Shown: positions 1 to 9,135 of the stretch, piece after piece | Numbering within the stretch: the stretch's first letter is position 1 | How the letters are laid out: each line of letters opens with the position of its first letter | Assembly (NCBI GenBank): GCA_039698035.1 | Contig: JBDKSW010000007.1 | Span: 130,694 to 194,693, forward strand | Reading direction: 5' to 3' | Source: JAJFUI01 sp039698035 | Lineage (GTDB): Bacteria; Planctomycetota; Planctomycetia; Pirellulales; Thermoguttaceae | DNA: 64,000 bases | Translations under genes and position numbers: made by a program | The notes under the pieces: model-generated | The model's database searches: none | Seen by the model: only the letters and a program-made list of their open reading frames with translations | Told to the model about the DNA's origin: nothing

Positions 1-129
1 CCGCGGCCTCCGTACAGTGTCTTGGACACGTCAGCGTATCACGGCCTCGGCGGGCCGGCCATGCCCGACTGGAAAGCGGCACTAGCGGAATATTTCGCAA
101 AAGACGGAGACCCCTGCGATGGACGCTAA
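1..129 (+). CDS. dTDP-4-dehydrorhamnose reductase, C-terminal end (partial)
   Basis: The frame is open from the left edge to a TAA at 127-129, giving 42 residues. They include PYSVLDTS followed by MPDWKAALAEYF, which matches the usual C-terminal end of RmlD/RfbD proteins (NADPH-dependent reduction of dTDP-4-keto-rhamnose, the last step of dTDP-L-rhamnose synthesis). The catalytic Rossmann part lies outside the window. The stop overlaps the start of the next gene by 11 bases, so the two are probably translationally coupled. The identification rests on a short stretch. Confidence 0.62.
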   Translation, partial: PRPPYSVLDTSAYHGLGGPAMPDWKAALAEYFAKDGDPCDGR

Positions 130-883
130 CGCGAAGCAACCGAAGATCGCTCTGGTGACTGGCAGCGGGAAACGCCGGGTGGGCAGCGCCGTGGTTCGTG
201 CGCTGGCGGATCGCGGCTATGCGGTGGCCATCCACTACCACCGGTCGAAGGACGACGCCCAGGAAACCGTGCGGGAACTGCAATCGCGGGGCGTTCGAGC
301 CGTGGCGTTCGAGGCGGATCTGGCGCGCGAAGCCGACGTGGATCGGCTGTTCGAGCAAGTGCAGCAAACGTTCGGCCGCTTGGACGTGCTCGTGACGTCG
401 GCCGCCCTTTGGGAGCGGAAGCCGCTGGAGGAATTGACGGCCGCCGACGTTCAGCGACAGTTCGAGGTCAATACGCTGGGCACGTTCCTCTGCTGCCGCC
501 GGGCCGGATTGATCATGGCCGGCCAGCCGGAGGGGGGCGTGATCGTTACGATCGGCGACTGGGCGACCGCCCGACCCTACACGGGCTATGCGGCCTACTT
601 TGTCAGCAAAGGCGCCATCCCGACCCTGACGCGCAGCCTTGCCGTGGAGTTGGCAAGCCGGAACCCGGCCGTCCGAGTCAACTGCGTCCTGCCGGGCCCC
701 GTGATGCTTCCAGAGAACGTTTCGGAACACGAGGTCAAAGGCATCGTGACCGGCACGCTGCTCAAGCGGCTTGGCAGTCCAGAGAACGTCGCCCAGGCAG
801 TGCTTTTTCTGGTGGACAACGACTACGTCACGGGCGTTTGCCTGCCGGTCGACGGCGGCCGCACCATCGCCGATGGCCGTTGA
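119..883 (+). CDS. SDR-family pteridine/dihydrofolate reductase-like protein (PTR1/FolM type)
   Basis: A 254-residue short-chain dehydrogenase/reductase. The nucleotide-binding loop is TGSGKRRVG (residues 14-22), and the Arg-rich loop suggests NADPH. The catalytic pair is Tyr160/Lys164 (YFVSK). The position 13 residues before the Tyr, Ser in ordinary SDRs, is Asp147. An Asp there is the hallmark of pteridine reductase PTR1 and of FolM, which reduce dihydropterins or dihydrofolate. The C-terminus has the usual SDR ending (VTGVCLPVDGG). A GGAGA lies about 8 bases before the ATG, and the start overlaps the stop of the upstream rmlD-like gene. Substrate is inferred from the Asp-Tyr-Lys pattern; another carbonyl substrate is possible. 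Confidence 0.82.
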   Translation: MDANAKQPKIALVTGSGKRRVGSAVVRALADRGYAVAIHYHRSKDDAQETVRELQSRGVRAVAFEADLAREADVDRLFEQVQQTFGRLDVLVTSAALWERKPLEELTAADVQRQFEVNTLGTFLCCRRAGLIMAGQPEGGVIVTIGDWATARPYTGYAAYFVSKGAIPTLTRSLAVELASRNPAVRVNCVLPGPVMLPENVSEHEVKGIVTGTLLKRLGSPENVAQAVLFLVDNDYVTGVCLPVDGGRTIADGR

Positions 884-907
884 CCGATCGTCATCGGCCC
901 GGGCGAG

Positions 908-2242
908 CTATGCCGAGTAACCAAACAGCTCCATCGACTCACGACATCGGTCGGCGATTCGTTCCCGCTCGGCATCGCTAATGCCGGCGTTGTGGCTGCC
1001 CAGCTTGTGGCCCAACACCAACGAGAGATGTTCGTCGAAGACCTTGGCGGACTCGGCCAAAACGGCCAATGTGGCGGGCTCTTTCCGAACGATGTCTTCG
1101 TAGCGAATCAGATGGCTGTTTGCGTCCTCTTGGGCGAAGTCTCGGAAACAACGCGTGCTGGCATTCCACTTGGTCATCCAGTCGTCCAGCGACGGATACC
1201 AGCTCCTCGGCGTGCTGCGCCAGGTGTTCATCGGGTTCCGAACCAGAAACAGAATTTGGGCCTTCGGATAGCACCGCCGAAGCAACTCCAGTTCGGGACG
1301 GGCGTAAGCGACCTCCTTGAAACCCAGGATGTCGTGATGCTCGCGGTATTGGCCATAAAACGTTCGTAAGAACGCGCGGGCCGACTCGACGACCGCCTGC
1401 TGGGCATACTCGACCGCCGGGCACATGTTGGCGATCCAGAGATTCGGGTCCTCGCCGCCGCCGAAGTAACGCTCGTGCTCCTCGCTGCCGGCCGTGGAGA
1501 AATAGGCCGCGTCCATGTAGATCGCAGCGTAATGATTCAGCAATCCGCCATGCTCGCCCCAGACGAGCGTGCCCTTCCGTGCGTTGCAGATGCGTTGCAA
1601 GAGGGTCGAACCGGCCCGGTGGTTGGCCGACAGGATGATCAGGTTGATGAAATTGTCGCCAGCCGACGCCGACTCGCCGAGGTTCCAACGCAACGGGGCG
1701 TAGGTCAGGCTGGATCGTGTCGATTCCGCCGGTTGCTCGGCGGTCGGGCTCGCCACGGCTGTCGCGGCGGCCTTCTCCTCCGCGATGCTCGGCGCGGCGG
1801 CATCGGTCGGGCCCGTTGGATGCCGGCCCAAAGAACCATGCAACGCTTGCTTCAATCGTCGCAGCAACGCCCGAGCCCGATTGCTGAACCTCGCGGCTTC
1901 ACGACGATCGCTGGCGGCCAATTGGTCGGCGACGGTCGTCAGTTGTTGCCGCAGACCAGTCATTTCCTCGACCGCCTCGTGCCATCGCCGGTACATGGCG
2001 TCGGCTTCGGCGGCCATGTTTCGCATACGGTCCAGCGCGTGACGAATGGCAACGCCCTGGGGCTCGTCGCCGTGGTCCAGTGTGAGACCGGTCGGCGGCA
2101 AGGGCCTGCCAGTTTGGAGAAATTCCAGGCGATTGCCGGCATCCTGCCGATTTTTGCCCAGTGCGGTGCTTGGCATCAGCGATCGTTTCCAGGAAGTTGA
2201 GAGGCCCAGTCGGTGGCACAGTCCGCGCGCCCAACGACGCAC
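908..2242 (-). CDS. sulfotransferase family protein with N-terminal coiled coil
   Basis: A 444-residue protein. The C-terminal two thirds is a PAPS-dependent sulfotransferase domain: the phosphosulfate-binding loop reads RAGSTLLQ after an ILSAN strand, and the second PAPS-binding element is LVRNPMNTWRS. Such enzymes transfer sulfate to a hydroxyl or amine of a carbohydrate or other acceptor; the acceptor cannot be told here. Residues about 65-135 are rich in Arg, Glu and Leu and look like a coiled coil. A low-complexity Ala/Thr linker of about 40 residues follows. The start at 2242 is GTG without a clear ribosome site; an ATG at 2176 is an alternative. It converges on the SDR gene with a 24-base gap. 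Confidence 0.8.
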   Translation of the reverse strand: MRRWARGLCHRLGLSTSWKRSLMPSTALGKNRQDAGNRLEFLQTGRPLPPTGLTLDHGDEPQGVAIRHALDRMRNMAAEADAMYRRWHEAVEEMTGLRQQLTTVADQLAASDRREAARFSNRARALLRRLKQALHGSLGRHPTGPTDAAAPSIAEEKAAATAVASPTAEQPAESTRSSLTYAPLRWNLGESASAGDNFINLIILSANHRAGSTLLQRICNARKGTLVWGEHGGLLNHYAAIYMDAAYFSTAGSEEHERYFGGGEDPNLWIANMCPAVEYAQQAVVESARAFLRTFYGQYREHHDILGFKEVAYARPELELLRRCYPKAQILFLVRNPMNTWRSTPRSWYPSLDDWMTKWNASTRCFRDFAQEDANSHLIRYEDIVRKEPATLAVLAESAKVFDEHLSLVLGHKLGSHNAGISDAERERIADRCRESMELFGYSA

Positions 2243-2370
2243 AAACGAGATTAGCAGACGGATTATTGCAGGAAGGCAGCCCCTGGAAAAGGCCAGTTCT
2301 GGCGCTGGGGCCGTGCGCGCCGTGAGGCGTGCCTCTGATTCGACGCCTGGGCAATGCGGTTTAAGTCTGC

Positions 2371-4401
2371 TTAGTCTGCCTTGGTCTTGGCTCGGGCCTC
2401 GCGCACGGCCGTGGCGAACTGCTCGAAGACTTCGGTCGAACCCTTGGTGAGGCCTTCCTGAACCTGTTGGATCTGCTCAGACCGACTGCCGCGCCGTGGT
2501 ATGTCGAGAATCTTGCGGCTTAATTTCCAGACCGTCGACAAAGATCCTTTGACGGCGACTTTTAGTTCGACCGTCAACGTCACGACATGGTTGCTGGGAT
2601 GGTCTTCAACATTGACCAGGACCAGGAGTGTTGGCGACGAAGGCGTCGGGGGGGCCTCTTTGACGACATCGATGTTCAGTTGTCCGGCCAGCTCATGGAG
2701 CGGATCGGTGACGATCGGAAGCAGCCCAGCGCTGATGTTGCTGTTGATCGCCAGCCAAACTTGGTCAAGCCCGGCCAAAGCGCGGTTCGCCTCGTCTTGC
2801 GACAGCCCTGCGGGCAGCGTCTCGGGGGCCGGCTTCTCCTTGGGCGTTGGGGCCGGCATGTTAACCGGTTTTGGCAACGGCGAACCACCGGGAACGCCAG
2901 ACGTCGGACCTTGGCGTGACGGCCCGGTCGAGAGCGCAATGAGCATCGCAGCGATTGCCACCCCCACGGCTGCCAAGCCGATCCAAGCCAACGGCGATTG
3001 CAGGACTTTTCGCTTGCGTCGGTATTGGAACAACGCGGCGGACCCCGAGCTGTTCAGCTCGCCAGGCAACAATTCCGAGAACACATCGGTTGGCGGCTTC
3101 GGCAACGACGGCTTGCTGTCGCTCGGGACCGGCCGCTTGCCCGCTGGCAGCTTGCCGCTCTCGCCGGCCGACGTCTTATGATGTTGCCTGGCGCCGCCGC
3201 TCGGCTTTTGCGGATCTTCTTCGATGGCTGCCAATTCAAGTTCTTGCGGAGCGGGCGCCTTGGTCGCCTTGCCATCGGCCGGCGGAGGCTGTTTCGCCCG
3301 CATGGCCGCGGCCATCAGTTCCGAGATGCGGGAATACTCGCGTCCGCTGGGCGACTCGCTCAAGAAGCGGCGAATGGCCTCCGCGACTTCCTTGGCGGTC
3401 TGAAATCGCTGCAACGGGGCCTTGGCAATCATTCGATCGATGATATCGATCAAGTCGAAGGGGACGTCGGGGCGAACGTCGATGATTGGCTCCGGCTGTT
3501 CTGTCCGGTGGGCCATGAGCACGTCGAGCAGGGTCGGTTTTGGGAATGGCCGATGGCTGGTCAGCAGATAGTAGAACGTCAGGCCCAGGCTATAGATGTC
3601 GGAGCGGCCATCGACGCTGCGGGGATCCGCAACCTGTTCGGGCGGCACGTAGTCGGCCGTGCCCACGGCGGACGGGTCCGCTTCGAGCGTCTCCCACGGG
3701 TTGTCTCCCTCGAACGTGAAGCGGGCAAGGCCCAAGTCGAGGATTTTCAGAACCCCGTTGGCATCGACGAGCAGGTTGGCCGGCTTGATGTCACGGTGGA
3801 CAAATCCGGCCGCATGGGCGTGGGCCAGCCCCTCGGCCGCCTGTGCAATCAGATCCGCCGCTTTGCGGTAGTCGAGCGGTCCTTGCTGGTCGACCATGTG
3901 CCGCAAGTCCTGGCCATCGACAAACTCCATGACCAGGTAGTAGATCTCCTTGCCGTAGCTCTCTTCCTTGTTGAAGTCGTAGGCCCGGACGATGTTCGGG
4001 TGGTCGAGAGCGCCGACGGCCCGGGCCTCGAGACGGAAGCGGCTCAGCAGGTCGGGATCCGCTTGGTATTTGCTCGGCAGCACTTTGATGGCGCAGCGGC
4101 GGTGCATCACTTCGTGTTCGCCGAGGAACACGCGACTCATGCCGCCCTGGCCCAAAGGCTTGAGGATGCGATAGGGGCCAAGCCGGAATCCACGGTGCTT
4201 CCCCTGGAGGAGGTTCTCGGCCTGCCAGTCTGTCAGGACGCCCCGCTTAATCAGCTCTTCAGCCAGGTTTCGGGACGACCCGTCCGCTTTGGCCGCGCCA
4301 CTGGCGAATTCCGCTTGGAGCGCAGCAAACTGCGCATCCGCGAGCAGTCCGCTCTGGCGGAGGAGGCTCCAAAATGAATCGGTGGGTAGATCAGAGGCCA
4401 T
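2371..4401 (-). CDS. membrane-anchored Hanks-type serine/threonine protein kinase
   Basis: A 676-residue protein. The N-terminus (MASDLPTDSFWSLLRQSGLL) is the adaptor-like region typical of planctomycete kinases. The kinase domain spans about residues 75-340 with glycine loop LGQGGMSRVFLG, Lys in CAIKVLP, catalytic loop HRDIKPANLL, DLGLAR in place of DFG, activation-segment end GTADYVPPEQ and DIYSLG. A Pro/Lys-rich linker, one membrane helix near residue 470 (LAWIGLAAVGVAIAAMLIAL) and an external domain of about 170 residues follow. The ATG at 4401 is chosen because the longer reading frame, up to 4623, runs into the next gene and adds unrelated sequence. Substrate and ligand are unknown. Confidence 0.9.
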   Translation of the reverse strand: MASDLPTDSFWSLLRQSGLLADAQFAALQAEFASGAAKADGSSRNLAEELIKRGVLTDWQAENLLQGKHRGFRLGPYRILKPLGQGGMSRVFLGEHEVMHRRCAIKVLPSKYQADPDLLSRFRLEARAVGALDHPNIVRAYDFNKEESYGKEIYYLVMEFVDGQDLRHMVDQQGPLDYRKAADLIAQAAEGLAHAHAAGFVHRDIKPANLLVDANGVLKILDLGLARFTFEGDNPWETLEADPSAVGTADYVPPEQVADPRSVDGRSDIYSLGLTFYYLLTSHRPFPKPTLLDVLMAHRTEQPEPIIDVRPDVPFDLIDIIDRMIAKAPLQRFQTAKEVAEAIRRFLSESPSGREYSRISELMAAAMRAKQPPPADGKATKAPAPQELELAAIEEDPQKPSGGARQHHKTSAGESGKLPAGKRPVPSDSKPSLPKPPTDVFSELLPGELNSSGSAALFQYRRKRKVLQSPLAWIGLAAVGVAIAAMLIALSTGPSRQGPTSGVPGGSPLPKPVNMPAPTPKEKPAPETLPAGLSQDEANRALAGLDQVWLAINSNISAGLLPIVTDPLHELAGQLNIDVVKEAPPTPSSPTLLVLVNVEDHPSNHVVTLTVELKVAVKGSLSTVWKLSRKILDIPRRGSRSEQIQQVQEGLTKGSTEVFEQFATAVREARAKTKAD

Positions 4402-4600
4402 GAAAGGGTAGGACCCGGGCGAGAACCCGACGCCGATACGACATAGTCCATTATGATTCATCAAGCTGTTGCCGACAAGCGGTAACAGGTGGACGCTGGC
4501 CTTGGGGGGCGGGACGGCTGCTAGCCCTGCAGTGGGTGGTTTGCCGAAGCCACCCTGGAGCTGATCCGCACAGTTTCGGCCACTGGCGGGCCCTCGCCCG

Positions 4601-5623
4601 TCAGCTTTGCCCGGCATCCCCATTTTTCGCTCGATGGTCCCGCGGCGTCACACCAAAACGCCCCCGAAACAGCGTGGCGAAGTACTGGCTCGACGCAAAT
4701 CCGCAGTCCATGGCCACGTCCGTCACGCTCCGCCGAGGCTGGGCGACCAGCAGGCGGGCAGCCGCTGCAAGCCGGCAGTGGTTTAGGTGTTGCATCGGCG
4801 TCACGTTCGTCAGTTGTTTGGTGTGATCGGTGAAGCGGGTAATGCCCATCCCGCAGCGGCGAGCCATGGCGCGAACCGTCCACTCCAGTCGCATCTGGTC
4901 CAGGTTCTGTTGCAGGTCGGCCCAAAACAGCTCGACCGTCCGCAAGGCCGTCGACAGCGACCGGTCCAGCGGCACGTCGCGGTCGCGGAACATTTCTAGC
5001 GTTAGCAGGAGCAATTGGTTGACCTGCACGGCCAGATTGGAAATGGAGCCGCCGGGCCGGTCCGATCCGACGGCCTCGCCGATGCGGCGGAAACAACGGA
5101 CGATTTCCCGCGTGGCACGCCACACGGGCTGTTCGTTGTGACGCAGGATGTCGGTCAGTTCGCGTCGGTCTTGCGGGGCCAGTACGATCCAGGAGGGCCA
5201 CCGCCAGGGCTGGTGGGGCCGACGGACGCCCAGGTCGAGAATCAGGAAGTGCAGCCGACCGGCGCCAACTTGCGGGTCGCCCACACGATGGCGCTGCCAA
5301 GGGCGGGTGAAGGTCAGATCGCCCGGCTTCAGGAGAGCCTCGTGGTCCTCGACGGCGAAGCCCAGCGTGCCCCGTTCGACCAACGTCAGCTCGATTCCCT
5401 CGTTGCGATGCCAGTCGAGGCCCCACGACTGCCGGCGATTGGCGTCCCAGAAGCCGACCACTTTCAAGCCTGGCAGGGCCGTGCGAGGCATCCGGCGGCC
5501 CGGATAGTGGCCCCTGGCCAGCGCGACATTGCGGACCTGTCCGGCTTTGGCGGCCTCGACCAGCGAGCGGCAGGCGTCGGCCTCGTAGCGGTGGCCATGA
5601 TCGAGATAGATTGGAATCGCCAT
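4601..5623 (-). CDS. AraC-family transcriptional regulator with cupin-like sensor domain
   Basis: A 340-residue regulator. The N-terminal part (about 55-150) looks like a cupin sensor: ELTLVERGTLGF, LKPGDLTFTRPWQRH. The C-terminal 100 residues carry two helix-turn-helix units of the AraC type, the second containing SVTDVAMDCGFASSQYFATLFR and ending FGVTPRDHR. The ATG at 5623 is preferred; a GTG six bases upstream would add two residues. It is divergent from the sugar isomerase gene across 155 bases, so it probably senses a sugar and controls that gene and perhaps itself. The effector cannot be told from sequence. Confidence 0.87.
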   Translation of the reverse strand: MAIPIYLDHGHRYEADACRSLVEAAKAGQVRNVALARGHYPGRRMPRTALPGLKVVGFWDANRRQSWGLDWHRNEGIELTLVERGTLGFAVEDHEALLKPGDLTFTRPWQRHRVGDPQVGAGRLHFLILDLGVRRPHQPWRWPSWIVLAPQDRRELTDILRHNEQPVWRATREIVRCFRRIGEAVGSDRPGGSISNLAVQVNQLLLLTLEMFRDRDVPLDRSLSTALRTVELFWADLQQNLDQMRLEWTVRAMARRCGMGITRFTDHTKQLTNVTPMQHLNHCRLAAAARLLVAQPRRSVTDVAMDCGFASSQYFATLFRGRFGVTPRDHRAKNGDAGQS

Positions 5624-5778
5624 CGTCACGACATTCGCCGTTCAATCGGTTTCAGTGAAATATCCTGAACGCAGCCCTGGCCGCCGTCGCCTACCCTAAG
5701 TTTTACCTCGGTGCGGCCGACCGTCGCCAAAGACCCTGATTGCTCGCCATTATCCCACGTCGCAAGGAGCCAGTCCAC

Positions 5779-6606
5779 ATGGGAAACGTTTCGCTGGGCG
5801 TCAACATGGAATTCGTGCGCCACGACGACAAGTCTTTCGAGTGGGGCGTCGTCAAGGCGGCCGAACTGGGCTACGACTTTGTCGAGCCGATGGTCCACTG
5901 GGGCCGCGAGCTGCTGAGCGAAGCCGGATATTTCCATAGCGTCTCGATGCTCGACGATCCCTACCGGATTCGCCGTGCCTGTCAGCGGGCGGGCATCGGC
6001 GTCTCGGGGCTTTCCGCCCATACGCCGCTCGGCCGGCCCGAGGTGGGAACGGAATACCTGAAACAGGCCGTTCGTTTCGCGGCCGAATGCGGTGCGCCGG
6101 TGATCAACACGGACGAGGGCCCCAAGCAGCCGTGGACCAGCGTCGAAGAGGACCACGTGCTGATGCGATACACGCTTCGCGAAGCGGCGGCGGTGGCCGA
6201 ACCCCGCGGCGTGCTGATCGGCATCGAGCCGCACCAACAGTACAGCAAAACGCCCGCCGGGTTGGACCGCATTCTCGCGCTGGTCGATTCGCCGGCCATC
6301 GGCGTCAATTTCGACACGGGCAACAGCTACCTGTCCGGCGAGGACCCGGTCGCGTGGCTCCGGCATGTCAACGGTCGGCTGGTCCACCTTCACGCCAAGG
6401 ATATCTCGCTCGCCCAATCGGACGCCGAACGCGGCAAGGTGACGGGCACTCCGGTTGGCTGCGCCTGCGGCGAGGGGGTCATCGACTGGCCCAAGATCAT
6501 TGAACTCTGCCGGGCGGCCCCGCGCGACATCGTCATCAGCGTCGAGTGCGGCACGGTGGATCAAGCCGCCCGCAGTGTCAAGTATTTGCGGAACCTGTTA
6601 CGCTGA
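5779..6606 (+). CDS. sugar phosphate isomerase/epimerase (xylose isomerase-like TIM barrel)
   Basis: A 275-residue AP-endonuclease-2-like TIM barrel, the fold of IolE, IolI and hydroxypyruvate isomerase. Metal-binding motifs of the family are visible: INTDEGPK, GIEPHQQY, GVNFDTGNSYL, HLHAKDI and VISVECG at the last strand, giving the usual Glu/Asp/His/Glu set. The start is fixed by a strong ribosome-binding site (AAGGAG at 5764-5769, 9 bases before the ATG); a longer frame begins at 5740. The divergent AraC gene and the downstream DUF6807 gene suggest a small carbohydrate-catabolic module. The exact substrate is unknown. Confidence 0.85.
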   Translation: MGNVSLGVNMEFVRHDDKSFEWGVVKAAELGYDFVEPMVHWGRELLSEAGYFHSVSMLDDPYRIRRACQRAGIGVSGLSAHTPLGRPEVGTEYLKQAVRFAAECGAPVINTDEGPKQPWTSVEEDHVLMRYTLREAAAVAEPRGVLIGIEPHQQYSKTPAGLDRILALVDSPAIGVNFDTGNSYLSGEDPVAWLRHVNGRLVHLHAKDISLAQSDAERGKVTGTPVGCACGEGVIDWPKIIELCRAAPRDIVISVECGTVDQAARSVKYLRNLLR

Positions 6607-6710
6607 TTGATGCCAAGCGGCTCGTTCGTTCAGCAGCGTCCAGAACGGCGGCTTTCCACGACGAGTCCGCTTTTCAAGGGGCACAGTCCATGCAATCCTG
6701 ATTGGAACTC

Positions 6711-7730
6711 ATGACGAGAACCATCCCACACGCCGTCGTTGCGATGGCATTGGCCGTCAGCGTTTGTCCGGCGATCGCTCAAGTACCATCGCGCGGTCTG
6801 CACGCCGCTCAAGACAAAGACACCGTCTCGGTGTTCGACGGCAGCCGGCCGGTGTTCCGTTATCGCCGTGGCGCCGTGCCGTACAAACCGTATGTCGATC
6901 AACTCTTTTCGCCAGCCGGTGTTCAGATTCTGCGCGACCATGTGCCGGACCACGGGCACCATCACGGTCTGATGTTTGCGCTCCGTGTTGACGGCGTGAA
7001 CTTCTGGGAGGAAGACGCCCAGGCGGCTGGAACCGAGAAGTCTCGCTCGCTAAAGCTCGTCAACGATGCCGCGCCCGAGGCCATCTCGCGCGCGGGCTTC
7101 CGTGAGGCGCTCGACTGGATCGCGCCCGGGGAGAAGTCGCCCACCCTGGTCGAACGCCGTTGGGTAACCGCGATCGACGGAGACCCCGCGGGCACGCCAT
7201 TCGGCGCAACGTTGGTAACCTGGCGATCGCATCTCGAAACGCCGCCCGGCAAGGATTCGGTCAAGCTCGATGGCTCGCACTATTTCGGCCTTGGCATGCG
7301 GTTCGTCGCATCGATGGACCAGGGCGGACGATTCTTTAACGCCGACAATAACCCGGGGCAGACGGTGCGTGGCGACGAGCGGCTAACCCGCACCCGTTGG
7401 TGCGCGTACACGGCCAAGGTCGATGGCAAGCCGGTGACCGTGGCCCTATTCGATCATCCGGAGAACGTTCGACCGATGACCGTGTTCACGATGAGCAGGC
7501 CGTTTGCCTATCTTTCAGCGACGCTCAACGTTTGGAAGGAGCCAATTACGCTGAAGGCTGGCCGCCCGCTCGACCTGTGCCTTGGCATTGCCCTTTGGGA
7601 CGGCCAGGTGGACGACGCGACGGTCGAGAAGGTCTACCAGCAGTGGAAAGGCACGCCACGGACGGCTCCTGCGATTTCTCGGCTCCATCCGCGGGATGAC
7701 GCACCGTTTTTCGTGCAGCGCGGGCGTTGA
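6711..7730 (+). CDS. secreted DUF6807 (PmoA-like) family protein
   Basis: A 339-residue protein with a signal peptide (MTRTIPHAVVAMALAVSVCPAIAQ). The family signature is seen around PYVDQLFSPAG, DHVPDHGHHHGL and VNFWEED, with the conserved HHHG cluster near residue 82. DUF6807/PmoA proteins are abundant in planctomycetes and usually lie beside sugar oxidoreductases or isomerases; their biochemical role is not established. The ATG at 6711 is chosen over a TTG nine bases upstream because it begins the signal peptide. It follows the isomerase gene by 104 bases and may be co-transcribed. Confidence 0.82.
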   Translation: MTRTIPHAVVAMALAVSVCPAIAQVPSRGLHAAQDKDTVSVFDGSRPVFRYRRGAVPYKPYVDQLFSPAGVQILRDHVPDHGHHHGLMFALRVDGVNFWEEDAQAAGTEKSRSLKLVNDAAPEAISRAGFREALDWIAPGEKSPTLVERRWVTAIDGDPAGTPFGATLVTWRSHLETPPGKDSVKLDGSHYFGLGMRFVASMDQGGRFFNADNNPGQTVRGDERLTRTRWCAYTAKVDGKPVTVALFDHPENVRPMTVFTMSRPFAYLSATLNVWKEPITLKAGRPLDLCLGIALWDGQVDDATVEKVYQQWKGTPRTAPAISRLHPRDDAPFFVQRGR

Positions 7731-8146
7731 TTGCTACTCGAACAGGGCGCGACCCGGATGGCGTCCAAGCCGTGGCGGGTCGCGCCGACCGCCTCGTCGT
7801 GGCCGGCATTCCGTTAAAACGGGCTGGCAACGTCGCCCCGAACGCGCTTTATCGGCCCCACCGGAGCAGTCTTGCCGGACCGAGTGGTCCACCACGGGCA
7901 ATTTCCTTGACAAGACGGTCGCCGACCACATACTTTGACAGGTAGTTTGGCCAACGGGCTAAAACTACGGAACAACCGCGCCAACCGGTAAATCCGGCAC
8001 ACCCCGACGCGGACAAAAATGTCACGTGTGATGCGCCGCATCGATCGCGCGGCGTATCGGCGCAGCTAAGTGGGCTGCGTCCAACGCACGTGCATCACGA
8101 CCAACAACGCCGGGCGTCGCGCGCCGACACAGAAGGGCCAGTCTTT
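7731..8146. other. intergenic region before the ExbB cluster
   Basis: A 416-base gap with no convincing gene. Short frames here have no recognisable protein features. It holds two TTGACA hexamers, annotated separately, and an AGAAGGG ribosome-binding site at 8131-8137 for the next gene. Confidence 0.5.
7907..7965 (+). promoter_or_regulatory. candidate tandem sigma-70 promoters for the ExbB cluster
   Basis: Two exact TTGACA hexamers lie at 7907-7912 and 7935-7940. The first is followed after 18 bases by TACTTT and the second after 19 bases by TAAAAC, so the -10 elements are weak. They are the best candidates in the gap before the 8147 gene and would give a leader of about 175 bases. Confidence 0.35.
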
Positions 8147-9025
8147 ATGCAAATCGAACACAAGACGCTCGGCCGACGAGCATGGATCGCGTTGGGGCTG
8201 ATCGTTTGGTCGGGACTGATGTTGCCGCAATGGTCTGCCGCGCAAAACGCGCCGGGCAAGGCGAAGGCCGCTCCCGCGCCGGCCGCGGCAGCACCGGCCG
8301 CCGAACCAAAGGACGACGCGGCGCCGTTGCCTGCTGCGACGCAGAAGCACGCTCCGCAAGAAAGCTTCCTCCACTGGGTCATCCGCTGCTCGTATCCGAT
8401 CGGCATCGTGATCCTGCTGCTCTCGATCTATTTCGTCTCGACGGTCGGCCGACTGTTTTGGGAGATGCGAATCGAGGTCGCGGCCCCGCCGCAACTGGTG
8501 CTTCAGTGCGAGCATCTGCTGGAACAGCGAGATTTCAAGGCCATTTACGGTCTGACGAAGGACGACGATTCGTTCTTCAGCCGGCTGTTGACCACCGGTA
8601 TCAGCGAATTGCCGAACGGCCTGGCCGAAGCCCGTGACGCGATGGAGCGACTCGGCGACGGCATCACGGCCGAAATGGAAAAGAAGATCAGCATGTTGGC
8701 CGTTCTCGGTACTCTGGGACCGATGATCGGTCTGCTCGGCACGTTGCAGGGCATGATCGGCAGCTTCGGCATCATTGCCCGAACGGCCGGGTCGGGCATC
8801 GACGCGAGCGAGGTGGCCGGGAAGCTGTCCGAGGCCTTGCTGTTGACGTTCGAGGGCGTGGCGCTCTCGGTGCCCGCCATTTACTTCTACGCCCTGTTCC
8901 GCAATCGCGTGGTCTACATCGCCTCGTCGGTGATGCTGACGACGGACCAGTTTCTCCGGCACTTTTCCCATGCGGGCCGAGCCAAGGCGTCGACCGTCGC
9001 CCCAACCCCCAAAGCGCCGGCGTAA
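8147..9025 (+). CDS. MotA/TolQ/ExbB proton channel family protein
   Basis: A 292-residue inner-membrane protein with an N-terminal signal-like helix, an Ala/Pro-rich periplasmic stretch, a membrane helix (IGIVILLLSIYFVSTVG), a cytoplasmic loop and two further helices. The ExbB/TolQ core reads LGTLGPMIGLLGTLQGMI, then FEGVALSVPAIYFYALFRN. Such proteins form a pentameric channel that, with ExbD, turns proton motive force into motion across the periplasm. The ATG is chosen by its signal sequence and an AGAAGGG site about 9 bases upstream. It is the first gene of a seven-gene cluster on the same strand and is followed by two exbD genes. Confidence 0.9.
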   Translation: MQIEHKTLGRRAWIALGLIVWSGLMLPQWSAAQNAPGKAKAAPAPAAAAPAAEPKDDAAPLPAATQKHAPQESFLHWVIRCSYPIGIVILLLSIYFVSTVGRLFWEMRIEVAAPPQLVLQCEHLLEQRDFKAIYGLTKDDDSFFSRLLTTGISELPNGLAEARDAMERLGDGITAEMEKKISMLAVLGTLGPMIGLLGTLQGMIGSFGIIARTAGSGIDASEVAGKLSEALLLTFEGVALSVPAIYFYALFRNRVVYIASSVMLTTDQFLRHFSHAGRAKASTVAPTPKAPA

Positions 9026-9135
9026 ACGGTTGCCGTCCCGTGCGATGCGAGGCACGGTGGGCGTTGGAACGGTTTGCAGCGTTGAGCGGGTCGTCACGCG
9101 GAGTGTGATAAGCAGCGAACGAAGAAGGCAAATCC

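Noticed and set aside
4402..4623. Longer N-terminus for the Ser/Thr kinase
   Set aside because: It would overlap the end of the AraC gene, and the added residues are not kinase-like; the usual planctomycete start is at 4401.
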